A stretch of 64,000 bases of DNA from Psychrobacter cibarius (GTDB taxonomy: Bacteria; Pseudomonadota; Gammaproteobacteria; Pseudomonadales; Moraxellaceae): positions 1,674,001 to 1,738,000 of the forward strand of contig CP131612.1 in NCBI GenBank assembly GCA_030686115.1, in the 5' to 3' direction. A model generated the notes under the pieces. The model ran no database searches. It was not told where the DNA came from and saw nothing but the letters and a program-made list of their open reading frames with translations. How positions within the stretch are numbered: position 1 is the stretch's first letter; every line of letters begins with the position of its first letter. Both the position numbers and the translations under genes were made by a program. Below are positions 17,466-27,646 of the stretch, piece after piece.

Positions 17466-19847
17466 ATGAAACGCCACCATCAAGTTGCTCTATCCTTTCT
17501 TACCCTTTGTATCAGCCAGCAACTATATGCACAAAACAATGTCAGTGCTATGGACATCGCTTCAAATACAATGCTTTCAGAAGACTTAGCTGTCAACGCC
17601 GCCTCAAGTGAGTTACCAAACGTGACTTTAGATACCATTACGGTCACTGCTAAAGCAAGGACAGGAACGGCTTTGGCACAAAAAATTAGTGAGATGCCCG
17701 CCGTCACACAGGTAATTACCGAAAATGAGCTGCAGATGCAGGCGACAGGCAATCGCACTACTGGAGATATATTGGCTCAGCTGATTCCAAGTTTGGGGGC
17801 AAGCAGCGGCTCAACCAGTAACTATGGCACGACCATGCATGGCCGTCCCGTGCAGTTTTTGCTGAATGGTGTGCCATTGAGTGGCTCACGCAGCCTTTCA
17901 CGCGAGCTAAACAGTATCGACCCTGCGCAGCTTGAGCGGGTAGAGGTGCTCTCTGGTGCGACCAGTATTTATGGGGCTGGCGCGGCTGGTGGTCTGATTA
18001 ATCTCGTCACAAAATCTATGGTGGGTTATGGCTCTATCAGGCAAACCAGAGTCGGCGTCAGTAGCAGTCGTAATTTTGACTCAGATTCATTGGGTTATCA
18101 TGTGGGGCAAACATTGGGTTATGGCGGTGAGCGAGTCTATGGTCGCCTAGATGTGGATTATGATCGTAAGGGCGGCAAATTCGATAGCCACGATAATCGC
18201 ATCAGTCCAGACGTCAATCAAACTGACCAACAAGATACCGAGTCGCTAAGTATTAATGGTAGCTTAGGTATAGAGCTCACTGACAGCCAACGTCTTGATT
18301 TGGCAGTGACTTACTATAATGATGAGCAGGATACTGACTATGGTCCAGATTATGGTAAAAATTTACAAGTATTATTTGGCGCAAAACCTTCCTTAAAGGC
18401 TATTTATGGTGCCAATGTAGAAAACGAGCCTTATACCACCAAAACATCAGTGAACCTAAATTATAATAATGATGATATTGCAGGCTCAAATTTGAGCGTG
18501 ACTGGCTACTATCGAGACGAAAAAGGCCGTTTTTATCCTTCTGGGAAAAGTGCAGCAGACCAAGCAGCTGAAGTTTGGGCTACCAAGGGTCTTACTGATA
18601 AAGACACGCTAGGTAAGCTTTTGGGCGCGGCAACATTCGTCACTCAATCAGAAGCAGATATTGAGGTGATGGGTTTGCGTGCCGCTATGCAAACGGATAG
18701 TGAAATTGCGGGTCAAAAGACACTGTTTAGCTATGGGGCTGATTTTGAACGCGAAAAAAGTGAGCAAACCTATGAAGGGCAAGACTTAAACACGTTTCTT
18801 GCTAGTAATGGTTTGAGCGCTCAAACCAACGGACTATCTTATAATGGTGGACCAGATACCACCATTGATAAATGGGGCGCTTTTGTCAATGCCGATATAG
18901 ATATCACTGATAAATGGCATACCAGTGCTGGCGTGCGCTATCAAAAATTGAAAGCAGAAACGGCTACTTTCACGCCCATTTATGAGCAATTGCTCGAAGA
19001 GTATTTTAATGATCCTCGCATCAGTGGTGTCAGCGATGCTTATGGCATTGACTATCAGGCTGGTCAAGTGGAAAAGGGCAATACAGACCACGATAAAACC
19101 CTATTTAATATCGGTACCAGCTATCAATTAACCCCAAATGACCAAGTATTTGCCAATTTTTCACAAGGCTTTACGACTGCTGACATTCAGCGTGCGCTAC
19201 GTGATGTACGGGCAGGCTTTGTGGTCAATTCAGACAATGTACAACCTATCGCAATCGATAATTACGAGTTGGGCTGGCAAGGTAAGCATGGCAGTACTGC
19301 TGCACGATTGAGCGGTTTTTATAATGAGTCAGACAAAACGGTACGCTTTACCAATGACTATACGGTAGAAGTGGTCGATACTGATGAGCGCGTCTACGGA
19401 ATAGAAGGTTCGCTCAGCCATGATATTGATGATCAATGGCAATTGGGTGGCAGTGTCGCCTATACTCGTGGCCAGTATGATAAAGATGGTGATTGGTTGG
19501 AGCTTGATGCCGTACGCTTGACACCACTTAAAGGCACCGCATTTGCACAATATAACTTCGATAAAGGCAGTAATATACGTCTACAAGCATTAGCGATTGG
19601 TGGTGATGATAAAGCCTTTAAGGATCAACAAAAAGACCCTGATTCTAGCGCATTGCCAGTCACAGGTTATATGACACTTGATGTATTAGGACAAGTCAAA
19701 ATGCCGGTAGGTCGAGTAGACTATGGGATTTATAACTTACTCAATAAAGATTATCTAACGGTCTATCATCAAACAACCTATGGCGACTTGAATCGTTTGC
19801 CTGCCTCGGGTACAACTTATGGCTTGAGCTACACTGTGGATTATTAA
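17466..19847 (+). CDS. TonB-dependent receptor, IutA-like
   Basis: Outer-membrane receptor of 793 residues from the ATG at 17466, where a typical signal peptide begins (MKRHHQVALSFLTLC, cleavage near YAQ). An upstream TTG reading at 17382 crosses the promoter and is not used. The plug carries GDILAQLIPSLG, NYGTTMHGRPVQFLLNGV and ERVEVLSGATSIYGAGAAGG, and the barrel ends in YGLSYTVDY. These blocks resemble the aerobactin receptor IutA more than FepA or FhuA, so a hydroxamate or citrate-hydroxamate siderophore is a reasonable guess. No siderophore biosynthesis gene is nearby, which suggests use of siderophores made by others. Confidence 0.88.
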   Translation: MKRHHQVALSFLTLCISQQLYAQNNVSAMDIASNTMLSEDLAVNAASSELPNVTLDTITVTAKARTGTALAQKISEMPAVTQVITENELQMQATGNRTTGDILAQLIPSLGASSGSTSNYGTTMHGRPVQFLLNGVPLSGSRSLSRELNSIDPAQLERVEVLSGATSIYGAGAAGGLINLVTKSMVGYGSIRQTRVGVSSSRNFDSDSLGYHVGQTLGYGGERVYGRLDVDYDRKGGKFDSHDNRISPDVNQTDQQDTESLSINGSLGIELTDSQRLDLAVTYYNDEQDTDYGPDYGKNLQVLFGAKPSLKAIYGANVENEPYTTKTSVNLNYNNDDIAGSNLSVTGYYRDEKGRFYPSGKSAADQAAEVWATKGLTDKDTLGKLLGAATFVTQSEADIEVMGLRAAMQTDSEIAGQKTLFSYGADFEREKSEQTYEGQDLNTFLASNGLSAQTNGLSYNGGPDTTIDKWGAFVNADIDITDKWHTSAGVRYQKLKAETATFTPIYEQLLEEYFNDPRISGVSDAYGIDYQAGQVEKGNTDHDKTLFNIGTSYQLTPNDQVFANFSQGFTTADIQRALRDVRAGFVVNSDNVQPIAIDNYELGWQGKHGSTAARLSGFYNESDKTVRFTNDYTVEVVDTDERVYGIEGSLSHDIDDQWQLGGSVAYTRGQYDKDGDWLELDAVRLTPLKGTAFAQYNFDKGSNIRLQALAIGGDDKAFKDQQKDPDSSALPVTGYMTLDVLGQVKMPVGRVDYGIYNLLNKDYLTVYHQTTYGDLNRLPASGTTYGLSYTVDY

Positions 19848-19936
19848 AAATAATATCAGACCAGTTTTTATTGCCCATAAAAAAATCTTCACCATTTCTT
19901 TAATTTTAATACCGCTTTATTAGTTTTTTTATATAC

Positions 19937-19982
19937 ATCAAAAACAGGCTTATTACTTAGTAGTAGTAAGCCTGTTTTTGAT
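19937..19982. terminator. Bidirectional terminator containing the lysR stop codon
   Basis: Arms of 20 bp (atcaaaaacaggcttattac and gtagtaagcctgtttttgat, one mismatch) flank a 6-nt loop that contains the lysR stop codon. The right arm is therefore the 3' end of lysR itself. It would terminate both the receptor transcript and the convergent lysR transcript. Confidence 0.8.
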
Positions 19983-20862
19983 GTAATGAGTCTCGTAAAT
20001 GTGCAACGAGCAATTTTAACTTTTGATCCGGTTGTCTGGCCTTAGGATAAACCGCATATAGGCCAAGCTTCTTGCTGGTAAAACATCGTAAAATCTGCGT
20101 GAGTGTATTTTTCTGTATTTCCTCATAGATCAACACTTGTGGTAAAAAAGCGATACCTAAATCGCTAAGCGCGGCTTGTTTAATTGCACTCAGATGGTTG
20201 CTATGAAACCGACCATGGACAGATATTAATTGCTCTTTGCCGTCTATATATAGCGGCCATGTACTGTTAGCCGTATTATCAAACTTATAAACCAAGCACT
20301 CATGATTCTGTAACTGTTCAGGAGTTTGAGGCGTACCATATTGCTTTAAATAGGCTGGAGTCGCGCATATAATCCATTGGCTATCTATAAGACGCCTTGC
20401 AATGAGCGAGGAATCTTCAAGCACAGCGGTCCTTAGTGCCAAATCAAATCCTTCTTCTATCAAGTCAACCAATCGATTGGTAATTTGTAACTCTACTGAT
20501 ACTTCAGGGTGTTGTTTACAGAATTCGGCAATAGATTCGCTAAATATGAAATTCGCAGAGACCACAGGCATGGTTATACGTATATGGCCTTTCATATCTT
20601 CGCCGTAACCCGTGACAGCATTTTCAGCTTCTTGAAAGGCGGATTTAGCAATTTTAGCTTTGTTATAAAGCGCCCTGCCTGCATCGGTTAAGCTCAACTT
20701 TCTAGTGGTTCTATAAAGCAGTTGTGTATTTAAGTTTTCTTCTAATCTCGCAATGCGCTTGCTCACTACTGAGTTCGTCAATGATAATTTTTCAGCGACT
20801 CTAGAAAATGACCCTTCTTCAACAACTTGAACGAATAAAATCATGTCGTCAGCTTTGGTCAC
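19957..20862 (-). CDS. LysR-family regulator beside the lactate genes
   Basis: Regulator of 301 residues. The N-terminal winged helix (residues 1-60, with FVQVVEEGSFSRVAEKLSLT and NSVVSKRIARLEENL) and the effector domain follow the DhcR/AaeR-like LysR pattern, with IRITMPVVSANFIFS at the domain start. It is divergent from lldP-dld-lldD with a 294-bp shared promoter region, so it probably controls those genes. Lactate genes in Escherichia coli are controlled by the GntR-type LldR, so this would be a different regulator type. The link is inferred from position only. Confidence 0.85.
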   Translation of the reverse strand: MTKADDMILFVQVVEEGSFSRVAEKLSLTNSVVSKRIARLEENLNTQLLYRTTRKLSLTDAGRALYNKAKIAKSAFQEAENAVTGYGEDMKGHIRITMPVVSANFIFSESIAEFCKQHPEVSVELQITNRLVDLIEEGFDLALRTAVLEDSSLIARRLIDSQWIICATPAYLKQYGTPQTPEQLQNHECLVYKFDNTANSTWPLYIDGKEQLISVHGRFHSNHLSAIKQAALSDLGIAFLPQVLIYEEIQKNTLTQILRCFTSKKLGLYAVYPKARQPDQKLKLLVAHLRDSLHQKQAYYY

Positions 20863-21156
20863 ACTTGTTCTCCAATTGCAGTAATGTGTTTCTGATTATA
20901 TCAAAAAAGGAAAATAACATTGTCCATTGATGCAATATATCAATGAATTAACAAGGCGTAGACTATTTCAGGGCATTTTTAACATTGGGACATAAACTGT
21001 CGCAAGTCGTGCTCAGCTTTGTCTACAAGATAGCTTTAGTAAATAAGCAGTCCCTATTTGTGAATATTTAATACAACTTAGTCATCATGAATTCGTCAAA
21101 ATAAAGGCTTCGATGACTTGGTTCAGGGAAGATCACACAATCAAAAGGATGTAATT

Positions 21157-22860
21157 TTGAATCAAACAATATATGGGCTTTTGGCATTACTGCCAATCGT
21201 TCTCTGTGGTATTTTTCTGATAGGTTTGCAATGGTCAGCTAAAAAAACAATGCCTATCATTTTAGTGGTTACCGCTGCGCTTGCCATTTTTATATGGGAT
21301 ATGACGCTTAACCGAGTGTCATCATCTATTATTCAGGGTTTGGTCATTACGGTTTCGGTATTGTGGATAGTCTTTGGGGCTATTTTTTTGTTGAATACAT
21401 TGAAACATACTGGTGCAATCGCCGTTATCCGTGCTGGGTTTACTAATGTATCGCCAGATAGGCGTGTGCAAGCCATTATTATTGCATGGTGCTTTGGCTG
21501 CTTTCTTGAGGGTGCCTCTGGTTTTGGTACAGCTGCCGCTATTGCAGCGCCTTTGCTGGTGGCAGTAGGATTTCCGGCGCTGGGTGCGGTGTTGATGGGA
21601 ATGATGATACAAAGTACACCTGTATCATTTGGTGCGGTCGGTACGCCTATTGTGATAGGGGTAAACGATGGGTTAGATAAAGCTGCCATTAGCGCTCAAC
21701 TGGCACAACAAGGAGTACAGTGGAGCGAATTTTTACAACTGATTACCAGTCAAGTCGCCATTATTCACGGTGTCATTGGTACGTTTATGCCACTTTTTAT
21801 GGTGATGATGCTCACTCGCTTCTTTGGTAAAAACAAAAGCTGGCGAGAAGGCTTTGCGATTTGGCCGTTTGCGATTTTTGCAGGCTTGGCATTTACAATC
21901 CCTTATATGATAACTGGTGTTTTTTTAGGGCCAGAGTTTCCGTCACTGGTCGGTGGCTTGGTCAGTATTACTATTGTTGTTAATGCTGCTAAAAGAGGGT
22001 TTTTGGTGCCAAAAACCATATGGGATTTTGAACCGCAAAAAAACTGGCCGAGTGAATGGCTTGGTAAGTTAGTGGTCAGTAAAGAAGATATTACGTTGAC
22101 CTTGAGTGATAAGAAGATGTCCACCCTTATGGCGTGGTTCCCTTATTTACTGGTTGCCCTTTTACTGGTGTTTTCAAGAGTATTTACAGGCTTTCAGTCT
22201 TTACTTAACAGTGTGGCAGTAGACCTAACCTCGATTTTAGGTGAGACAGATATCAGTGCCAGTTTTAGTCCTTTATACTTACCAGGCGGCTTGTTACTAA
22301 TTAGTGCTTTGGTTGCCGCCGCTTTTCAAACTAGAAAGCCCGTCAGCGCCCTAAACAGTGCCTTTAAAGAATCAGGCAAGACCGTGTTAGGGGCAGGTTT
22401 TGTACTTATTTTTACGATTCCAATGGTTAGAATTTTTATTAATTCAGGCATAAACTTATCAGATGTGGCGAGTATGCCAGTCGCCAGTGCAGAGTTGTTT
22501 TCAGGTACTTTTGGTAATGTTTTTCCATTGATTAGTGCAACCATTGGTGCTTTAGGTGCATTTATCGCAGGCTCTAATACCGTATCTAATATGATGTTCA
22601 GTCAATTCCAATATGAAGCCGCCATGAGCTTACATATTTCACCTTCTCTAATCATCGCGGCGCAAGCGGTTGGTGCCGCAGCCGGTAATATGGTTGCCAT
22701 ACATAACGTGGTGGCTGCATCGGCAACAGTAGGTTTACTTGGTATGGAGGGCGCCACACTTAGGCGTACTATTTTACCCACCATATACTACGTGTTGTTC
22801 TGTGGCATCATCGTCATGGCCGCTATTTACATTTTTGGTTTTCAAGGTCCCTTAGCATGA
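21157..22860 (+). CDS. lldP: L-lactate permease LldP/LctP
   Basis: Lactate:proton symporter of the inner membrane, 567 residues. The start is most likely the TTG at 21157, because an aaagga ribosome site sits 8 bp before it; no ATG is available near the first transmembrane helix. The family is seen in the conserved stretches FGCFLEGASGFGTAAAIAAP, SFGAVGTPIV and GSNTVSNMMFS, over about 13 membrane segments. Overlap of 4 bp with dld shows translational coupling. It supplies lactate to the two dehydrogenases that follow. Confidence 0.92.
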   Translation: MNQTIYGLLALLPIVLCGIFLIGLQWSAKKTMPIILVVTAALAIFIWDMTLNRVSSSIIQGLVITVSVLWIVFGAIFLLNTLKHTGAIAVIRAGFTNVSPDRRVQAIIIAWCFGCFLEGASGFGTAAAIAAPLLVAVGFPALGAVLMGMMIQSTPVSFGAVGTPIVIGVNDGLDKAAISAQLAQQGVQWSEFLQLITSQVAIIHGVIGTFMPLFMVMMLTRFFGKNKSWREGFAIWPFAIFAGLAFTIPYMITGVFLGPEFPSLVGGLVSITIVVNAAKRGFLVPKTIWDFEPQKNWPSEWLGKLVVSKEDITLTLSDKKMSTLMAWFPYLLVALLLVFSRVFTGFQSLLNSVAVDLTSILGETDISASFSPLYLPGGLLLISALVAAAFQTRKPVSALNSAFKESGKTVLGAGFVLIFTIPMVRIFINSGINLSDVASMPVASAELFSGTFGNVFPLISATIGALGAFIAGSNTVSNMMFSQFQYEAAMSLHISPSLIIAAQAVGAAAGNMVAIHNVVAASATVGLLGMEGATLRRTILPTIYYVLFCGIIVMAAIYIFGFQGPLA

Positions 22861-24632
22861 TGAATGATACACAATCACAAGATAAGGAGCATCATATATC
22901 TTCGTCAAATCACGTTTCTCAAGGCATGCTTAGTCCTGATCAGGTGTTAGATAAACTAACCAACTTGCTAGGCGCGAGTAATGTACAGGCTGATCCAGAG
23001 AAAAATGAGCACTATAGAATGGGGTGGCGCTCTGGTGGCGGCAGTGCCTTAGCGGTTTTGTTCCCGCAAACATTGCTGGACATTTGGCGTAGCTTAGAAG
23101 TGTGCGTTGAAGGCGACTGTATTATCATTATGCAAGCGGCAAAAACAGGCCTGACTGAAGGATCAACACCGAGCGGTAATGACTACGATAGACCTGTTGT
23201 GGTGATTAATACGCTTGCCATAAACCAGTTGTATTTGGTGAATGATGGCGAGCAAGTGATTAGCTTGTCTGGGGCGACATTGCATCAGTTGCAAAGTCAG
23301 CTTAAGGCTGTCAATAGAGCGCCTCACTCTGTCATCGGTTCCTCGACATTGGGAGCGTCTATTATTGGTGGTATATCTAATAACTCTGGTGGGGCTCTAG
23401 TTAAAAGAGGCCCTGCCTATACCGAGCTTGCGTTGTTTGCCCAAATAAATGAACACGGTCAACTGGTGCTAGTCAATCATCTAGACGTCGAGTTGGGTGA
23501 TACTCCGGAAGAAATATTAACAAATTTGCAAAACGGTCATTTTGATAAAAAAGAATTACCTGACACTGGTAAGCTCGCATCTGACAGAGAGTACATCGCC
23601 CGAGTAAAAGATGTTGATGCAAGCACACCCAGTCGCTTTAATGCGGACAAGCGCAGACTGTATGAAGCAAGCGGCTGTGCTGGCAAGCTTGCCGTGTTTG
23701 CAGTACGTCTTGACACTTATCCAATAGCTGCAAAAGAGCAAACCTTCTACATAGGCACTAACAGTGTGAGTGAGCTTGCACAGCTCAGAAGACAGATACT
23801 ATCCCGCTTCGACAATATCCCTGAAGTGGGCGAGTATATGCATCGTGATATATTCGATGTATCCGCTAAATACGGTAAAGACACGTTCTTGAGTATCAAG
23901 CATCTCGGTACAAATGCTTTACCTAGACTGTTCTCTATCAAAGGCGCTATGGATGCAAAGTTCCATAAATGGTCATGGATGCCAAAGCATTTTACTGACA
24001 AAATCATGCAGTTCGTCGCCAATATATTTCCCAAGCATTTGCCGAAGCGCATGATGGAGTATCGCGATCAATATGAACATCACCTCATCATAAAAATGAG
24101 TGATGAAGGTATAGCCGAGGCACAGAATTTTCTGAAGACGTTTTTTGATGCGTCGGACACAGGCAATTATTTTGAATGTAGTCAGGAAGAATCAGAAAGC
24201 GCACTTTTAAATCGTTTTGCAGCAGCCGGTGCCGCATTACGCTATGAAATCATACATGAAAAAGAAGTCGGTGAGATATTAGCGCTGGATATTGCCATAC
24301 CACGTAACGAGCTAGAGTGGCTTGAAAGCTTGCCTGAAGACATTGAAAAACGCTTAGAAAAGAAGCTGTATTACGGACATTTCTTTTGTTATGTGTTTCA
24401 TCAAGACTATATCTTGAAGAAGGGCAGTGATGCCAAGCTTGTTAAAAAGATGATGTTAGAGCTGTTGAGTGCACGCGGGGCAAAATATCCTGCTGAGCAT
24501 AATGTGGGGCACTTGTATGAAGCAGAACCTGATTTGCAAAACTTCTATAAAAGTCTAGACCCAACCAATACCTTTAATCCGGGTATTGGCAAAATGTCGA
24601 AAACCAAACGTAATTGCTCTTGCTGTGTGTAA
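22857..24632 (+). CDS. dld: Quinone-dependent D-lactate dehydrogenase Dld
   Basis: FAD enzyme of 591 residues that oxidises D-lactate to pyruvate and passes electrons to the quinone pool at the inner face of the membrane. The FAD-binding PCMH-type fold is visible in the N-terminal third (AAKTGLTEGSTPSGNDYDRP, then VIGSSTLGASIIGGISNNSG). The C-terminal membrane-binding domain of Dld follows (PAEHNVGHLYEAEPDL, then DPTNTFNPGIGKMS). A terminal Cys-rich NCSCCV is present. Length agrees with the E. coli enzyme (571). The start overlaps the lldP stop. Together with LldD both lactate isomers can be used. Confidence 0.94.
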   Translation: MMNDTQSQDKEHHISSSNHVSQGMLSPDQVLDKLTNLLGASNVQADPEKNEHYRMGWRSGGGSALAVLFPQTLLDIWRSLEVCVEGDCIIIMQAAKTGLTEGSTPSGNDYDRPVVVINTLAINQLYLVNDGEQVISLSGATLHQLQSQLKAVNRAPHSVIGSSTLGASIIGGISNNSGGALVKRGPAYTELALFAQINEHGQLVLVNHLDVELGDTPEEILTNLQNGHFDKKELPDTGKLASDREYIARVKDVDASTPSRFNADKRRLYEASGCAGKLAVFAVRLDTYPIAAKEQTFYIGTNSVSELAQLRRQILSRFDNIPEVGEYMHRDIFDVSAKYGKDTFLSIKHLGTNALPRLFSIKGAMDAKFHKWSWMPKHFTDKIMQFVANIFPKHLPKRMMEYRDQYEHHLIIKMSDEGIAEAQNFLKTFFDASDTGNYFECSQEESESALLNRFAAAGAALRYEIIHEKEVGEILALDIAIPRNELEWLESLPEDIEKRLEKKLYYGHFFCYVFHQDYILKKGSDAKLVKKMMLELLSARGAKYPAEHNVGHLYEAEPDLQNFYKSLDPTNTFNPGIGKMSKTKRNCSCCV

Positions 24633-24759
24633 TAGTGAGTGTGGGTTGAGCTTGCCGCTTCAAAAATAAGCCAATTGCATCCATCGTTTAGCACTAATCA
24701 ATAAATAATTAGAGATTCAAAAATATTACATAGGTATCTAACAGAATAAGGGCAAGCGT

Positions 24760-25902
24760 ATGATTATTTCATCTCCAAACGACTACAGGGCTGCTGCCAA
24801 GCGCCGACTGCCACCATTTCTATTTCATTATATAGATGGCGGTGCTTATGAGGAATATACCTTAAAACATAATGTTGAAGATTTATCAAAAATTGCCCTT
24901 AGACAACGTGTACTGAATGATATGTCACAACTGAGCTTAGAGACGCAGTTATTTAATGAAACTCTGTCTATGCCTGTCGCGTTGTCACCCGTGGGTCTGA
25001 CAGGTATGTATGCGCGCCGCGGAGAAGTGCAGGCCGCTATGGCAGCCGATCAAAAAGGCATTCCGTTTACCATGTCGACAGTTTCGGTTTGTCCGATTGA
25101 GGAAGTAGTGCCTAAAATTAACCGTCCAATGTGGTTTCAGCTTTATGTATTAAAGGACCGAGGTTTTATGAAAAATGCCTTGGAGCGTGCCAAAGCTGCG
25201 GGGTGTTCGACCTTGGTTTTTACGGTAGATATGCCGGTACCAGGGGCACGCTACCGAGATATGCACTCCGGTATGAGCGGTAAAAATGCCGCTATGCGCC
25301 GTTACTTCCAGTCTATGACGCATCCGCAATGGGCATGGGATGTAGGACTAAATGGCCGTCCGCACGATCTGGGTAATATCTCTACTTATTTAGGCAAGAC
25401 AACAGGATTGGAAGACTATATAGGCTGGCTAGGTAATAACTTCGACCCCTCTATTTCTTGGAAAGATTTAGATTGGATTCGCGAGTACTGGGATGGGCCT
25501 ATGGTCATCAAAGGTATTTTGGACCCCGAAGATGCCAAAGATGCGGTGCGTTTTGGGGCAGACGGCATAGTCGTATCCAATCATGGTGGGCGACAGCTGG
25601 ACGGTGTTTTATCCAGTGCACGGGCGCTGCCTCCTATTGCCGATGCGGTGAAAGGAGAGATTAAAATTTTAGCCGACTCTGGCATACGTAATGGCTTAGA
25701 TATTGTGCGCATGTTGGCTTTGGGCGCTGATATTTGCATGCTAGGGCGCGCTTTTATTTATGCTTTAGCAGCGGATGGCGGTGCAGGAGTAAGCAATTTG
25801 TTAGAACTGCTAGATAAAGAAATACGCGTCGCAATGACCTTGACTGGTGCCAAAACGATTGCTGATATTAATTCTGATTGTTTGGTAAAGCTGGATAATT
25901 AA
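24760..25902 (+). CDS. lldD: FMN-dependent L-lactate dehydrogenase LldD
   Basis: Flavin enzyme of 380 residues that oxidises L-lactate to pyruvate and reduces the respiratory chain. The alpha-hydroxyacid oxidase fold is evident: [20 protein letters not shown] at the start, [29 protein letters not shown], and the active-site [12 protein letters not shown] with the catalytic histidine. It has the E. coli LldD length. It is separated from dld by 127 bp without a clear terminator, so it may share the lldP-dld transcript. Its end marks the left border of the integrase region. Confidence 0.95.
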   Translation: MIISSPNDYRAAAKRRLPPFLFHYIDGGAYEEYTLKHNVEDLSKIALRQRVLNDMSQLSLETQLFNETLSMPVALSPVGLTGMYARRGEVQAAMAADQKGIPFTMSTVSVCPIEEVVPKINRPMWFQLYVLKDRGFMKNALERAKAAGCSTLVFTVDMPVPGARYRDMHSGMSGKNAAMRRYFQSMTHPQWAWDVGLNGRPHDLGNISTYLGKTTGLEDYIGWLGNNFDPSISWKDLDWIREYWDGPMVIKGILDPEDAKDAVRFGADGIVVSNHGGRQLDGVLSSARALPPIADAVKGEIKILADSGIRNGLDIVRMLALGADICMLGRAFIYALAADGGAGVSNLLELLDKEIRVAMTLTGAKTIADINSDCLVKLDN

Positions 25903-25981
25903 ACCGATGCTATAGAGTTTGTCAGTACATGAAGTGAACTCATGCAAATAAGATACCGGAGCTTAGAAGCCGTCAGCTTGC

Positions 25982-26075
25982 GAATGTTAGTGTGTTTTGG
26001 TTGTTATGTGATGAATGGGAATGAGATGCTATGCAAAGGGCTTATTGTGCACTGTGAATGCTAATAGGCATATTA
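25982..26075. repeat. Left copy of a ~94-bp direct repeat flanking the integrase
   Basis: Aligns with 28149-28243 in the same orientation at roughly 70 per cent identity, by eye. The best block is ctatgcaaagggct, with ggaatgaga upstream and aggcatatta at the end. It lies just past the 3' end of the integrase gene. Confidence 0.6.
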
Positions 26076-26108
26076 TTGTTGAGTGATACGATCAATGTAA
26101 AGTAAGTA

Positions 26109-27377
26109 TTACGTTGAACCCCGGAGCTTATCTATATAGTCTGCCCAATCTTGCATCATGTGTACCCTAGTATCTATTTCATCTAATCGGTTATAAGCGC
26201 CGCCATGCGTATCCTTTATTCGATGTCCTAATTGCAGCTCAGTCACGATATCTGAATAACGCAGTTCAGGTTGTTCCATTAGTAGAGTTTTCGCTGATGC
26301 TCGAAATCCATGAGCGCATTGAACATCCTTATATCCAAGCCTATGAAATATTTGCACTAGCGTTGCTTTACTAATATAAGGATTGCTCGAGGCGCGTATC
26401 GATGCAAATACATATTCTTTATGACCTGTAGCTAATTGTAGTTCTCGTAAGCGGGCAATAACCTGAGTGGCTAGTGGTACAACTAAGTGCGATACCATGT
26501 CATCACGACCTTCGCCTTTAGTAGGAGAAAACTCCCATACCTTATTATCCCAATCTATATCTTGCCAACGCATAGACCGCAAATCGATACTACGCACAAA
26601 GATATATGGCAGTAAATTCATCGCTTCTAATGTGATTTTACTTGCACCTTTGAAATTAGACATATCGTTCAGGAGGGTGGCAAACTGATCGGGCTTGGTA
26701 ATGGCTGGTAAATGGTTGCCTGAATTAGCAGGCGCTAGCTCGCCACGTGTATCAATAGCTACATTTCTATCGCATAATCCTCTTGCGACAGCAAATGAGA
26801 AGACTTTTTCAGTATAAAGCCGAGTGCTGGCACCAACGAAGGTTGCTTGATTTTCATTGTTTTGAATCGCCTCACATACACTCAATATCATCTCGCTGGT
26901 GATACCGTTCATTCTTAAATCGCCAATCTCACGACACATGTATCCTAGACATAAATCCCAAAATTTAAGGGTTGAGTCACTAAACGCGCGCTTTCTAGAT
27001 TTACTATGGTGACGACTTGACGTTTTGTGATCTCGCCACGCTTGTGTGATTTCAGAAAATGTGGCGTTCTTTAGATGAGCATACTTATTGACTTGCTCTT
27101 TTTTATGGATAGCTTTAGGGTCAGAGCCTTGCACGACCATGCTAATTATAGTTTCTGCTTTATACTTAGCTTCATATAGACTGATATCTTCGACCTTACC
27201 TAACATCATTCTAGGGCGCTTACCATCGATGTGCGGATGAGCGTACCGTAAGTAGTATTCCTTTTTACCATTTGGATAAATACGAATACTTAAACCCGCG
27301 ATACCTGAGACACTGACCGAGTAATCTTTATCTCGGCATTCAAGTTTATTGATATCATTTAAATTATCGACAGCCAT
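26109..27377 (-). CDS. P4-type tyrosine integrase
   Basis: Site-specific recombinase of 422 residues. The N-terminal DUF4102 arm-binding domain includes GLSIRIYPNGKKEYYLRYAH and MLGKVEDISLYEAK. In the numbering from the upstream ATG at 27386, the catalytic arginine is near Arg265, the HxxR box is HGFR (His359-Arg362), and LGHRIKDTHGGAYNR holds His388 and the nucleophile Tyr398. All catalytic residues seem present. No cargo gene, excisionase or tRNA target is beside it; the next gene is 1.2 kb away. The two ATGs at 27386 and 27377 are both possible. Confidence 0.9.
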   Translation of the reverse strand: MAVDNLNDINKLECRDKDYSVSVSGIAGLSIRIYPNGKKEYYLRYAHPHIDGKRPRMMLGKVEDISLYEAKYKAETIISMVVQGSDPKAIHKKEQVNKYAHLKNATFSEITQAWRDHKTSSRHHSKSRKRAFSDSTLKFWDLCLGYMCREIGDLRMNGITSEMILSVCEAIQNNENQATFVGASTRLYTEKVFSFAVARGLCDRNVAIDTRGELAPANSGNHLPAITKPDQFATLLNDMSNFKGASKITLEAMNLLPYIFVRSIDLRSMRWQDIDWDNKVWEFSPTKGEGRDDMVSHLVVPLATQVIARLRELQLATGHKEYVFASIRASSNPYISKATLVQIFHRLGYKDVQCAHGFRASAKTLLMEQPELRYSDIVTELQLGHRIKDTHGGAYNRLDEIDTRVHMMQDWADYIDKLRGST

Positions 27378-27513
27378 GAGGTACATCCGTCAGCTTTATA
27401 AGCTAGGTAAATTGTGAGTGTTAATCTATTATCTCTATACTTAGAGCTAGAGCAACCTTTGCGCACGTTTTATAAATTTTGAAAAGCATCTTCTGAGAAA
27501 TATAGATAGCTGT

Positions 27514-27533
27514 TGGACACTAACATGGACACT
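27514..27533. repeat. Two 8-bp tggacact repeats upstream of the integrase
   Basis: The octamer tggacact occurs at 27514 and 27526 with a 12-bp period, about 130 bp before the integrase start. Repeats at this position are often binding sites for integrase arm domains or excisionase; that role is inferred. Confidence 0.45.
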
Positions 27534-27589
27534 GTTATTCATTAATCATTTTATAAAACCCTTTAAATTAGAGGTTTTAATGTCAAATT

Positions 27590-27612
27590 ATCCCCAACCT
27601 TCACTTGGGGAT
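27590..27612. other. Short perfect hairpin before the mini-ORF
   Basis: Arms atccccaa and ttggggat with a 7-nt loop lie 34 bp before the start of a 16-codon ORF. There is no T-run directly after it, so it is not a standard terminator. Confidence 0.4.
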
Positions 27613-27646
27613 GATTATAGTATAACTACTGAAGGAGGAGTAGGCT

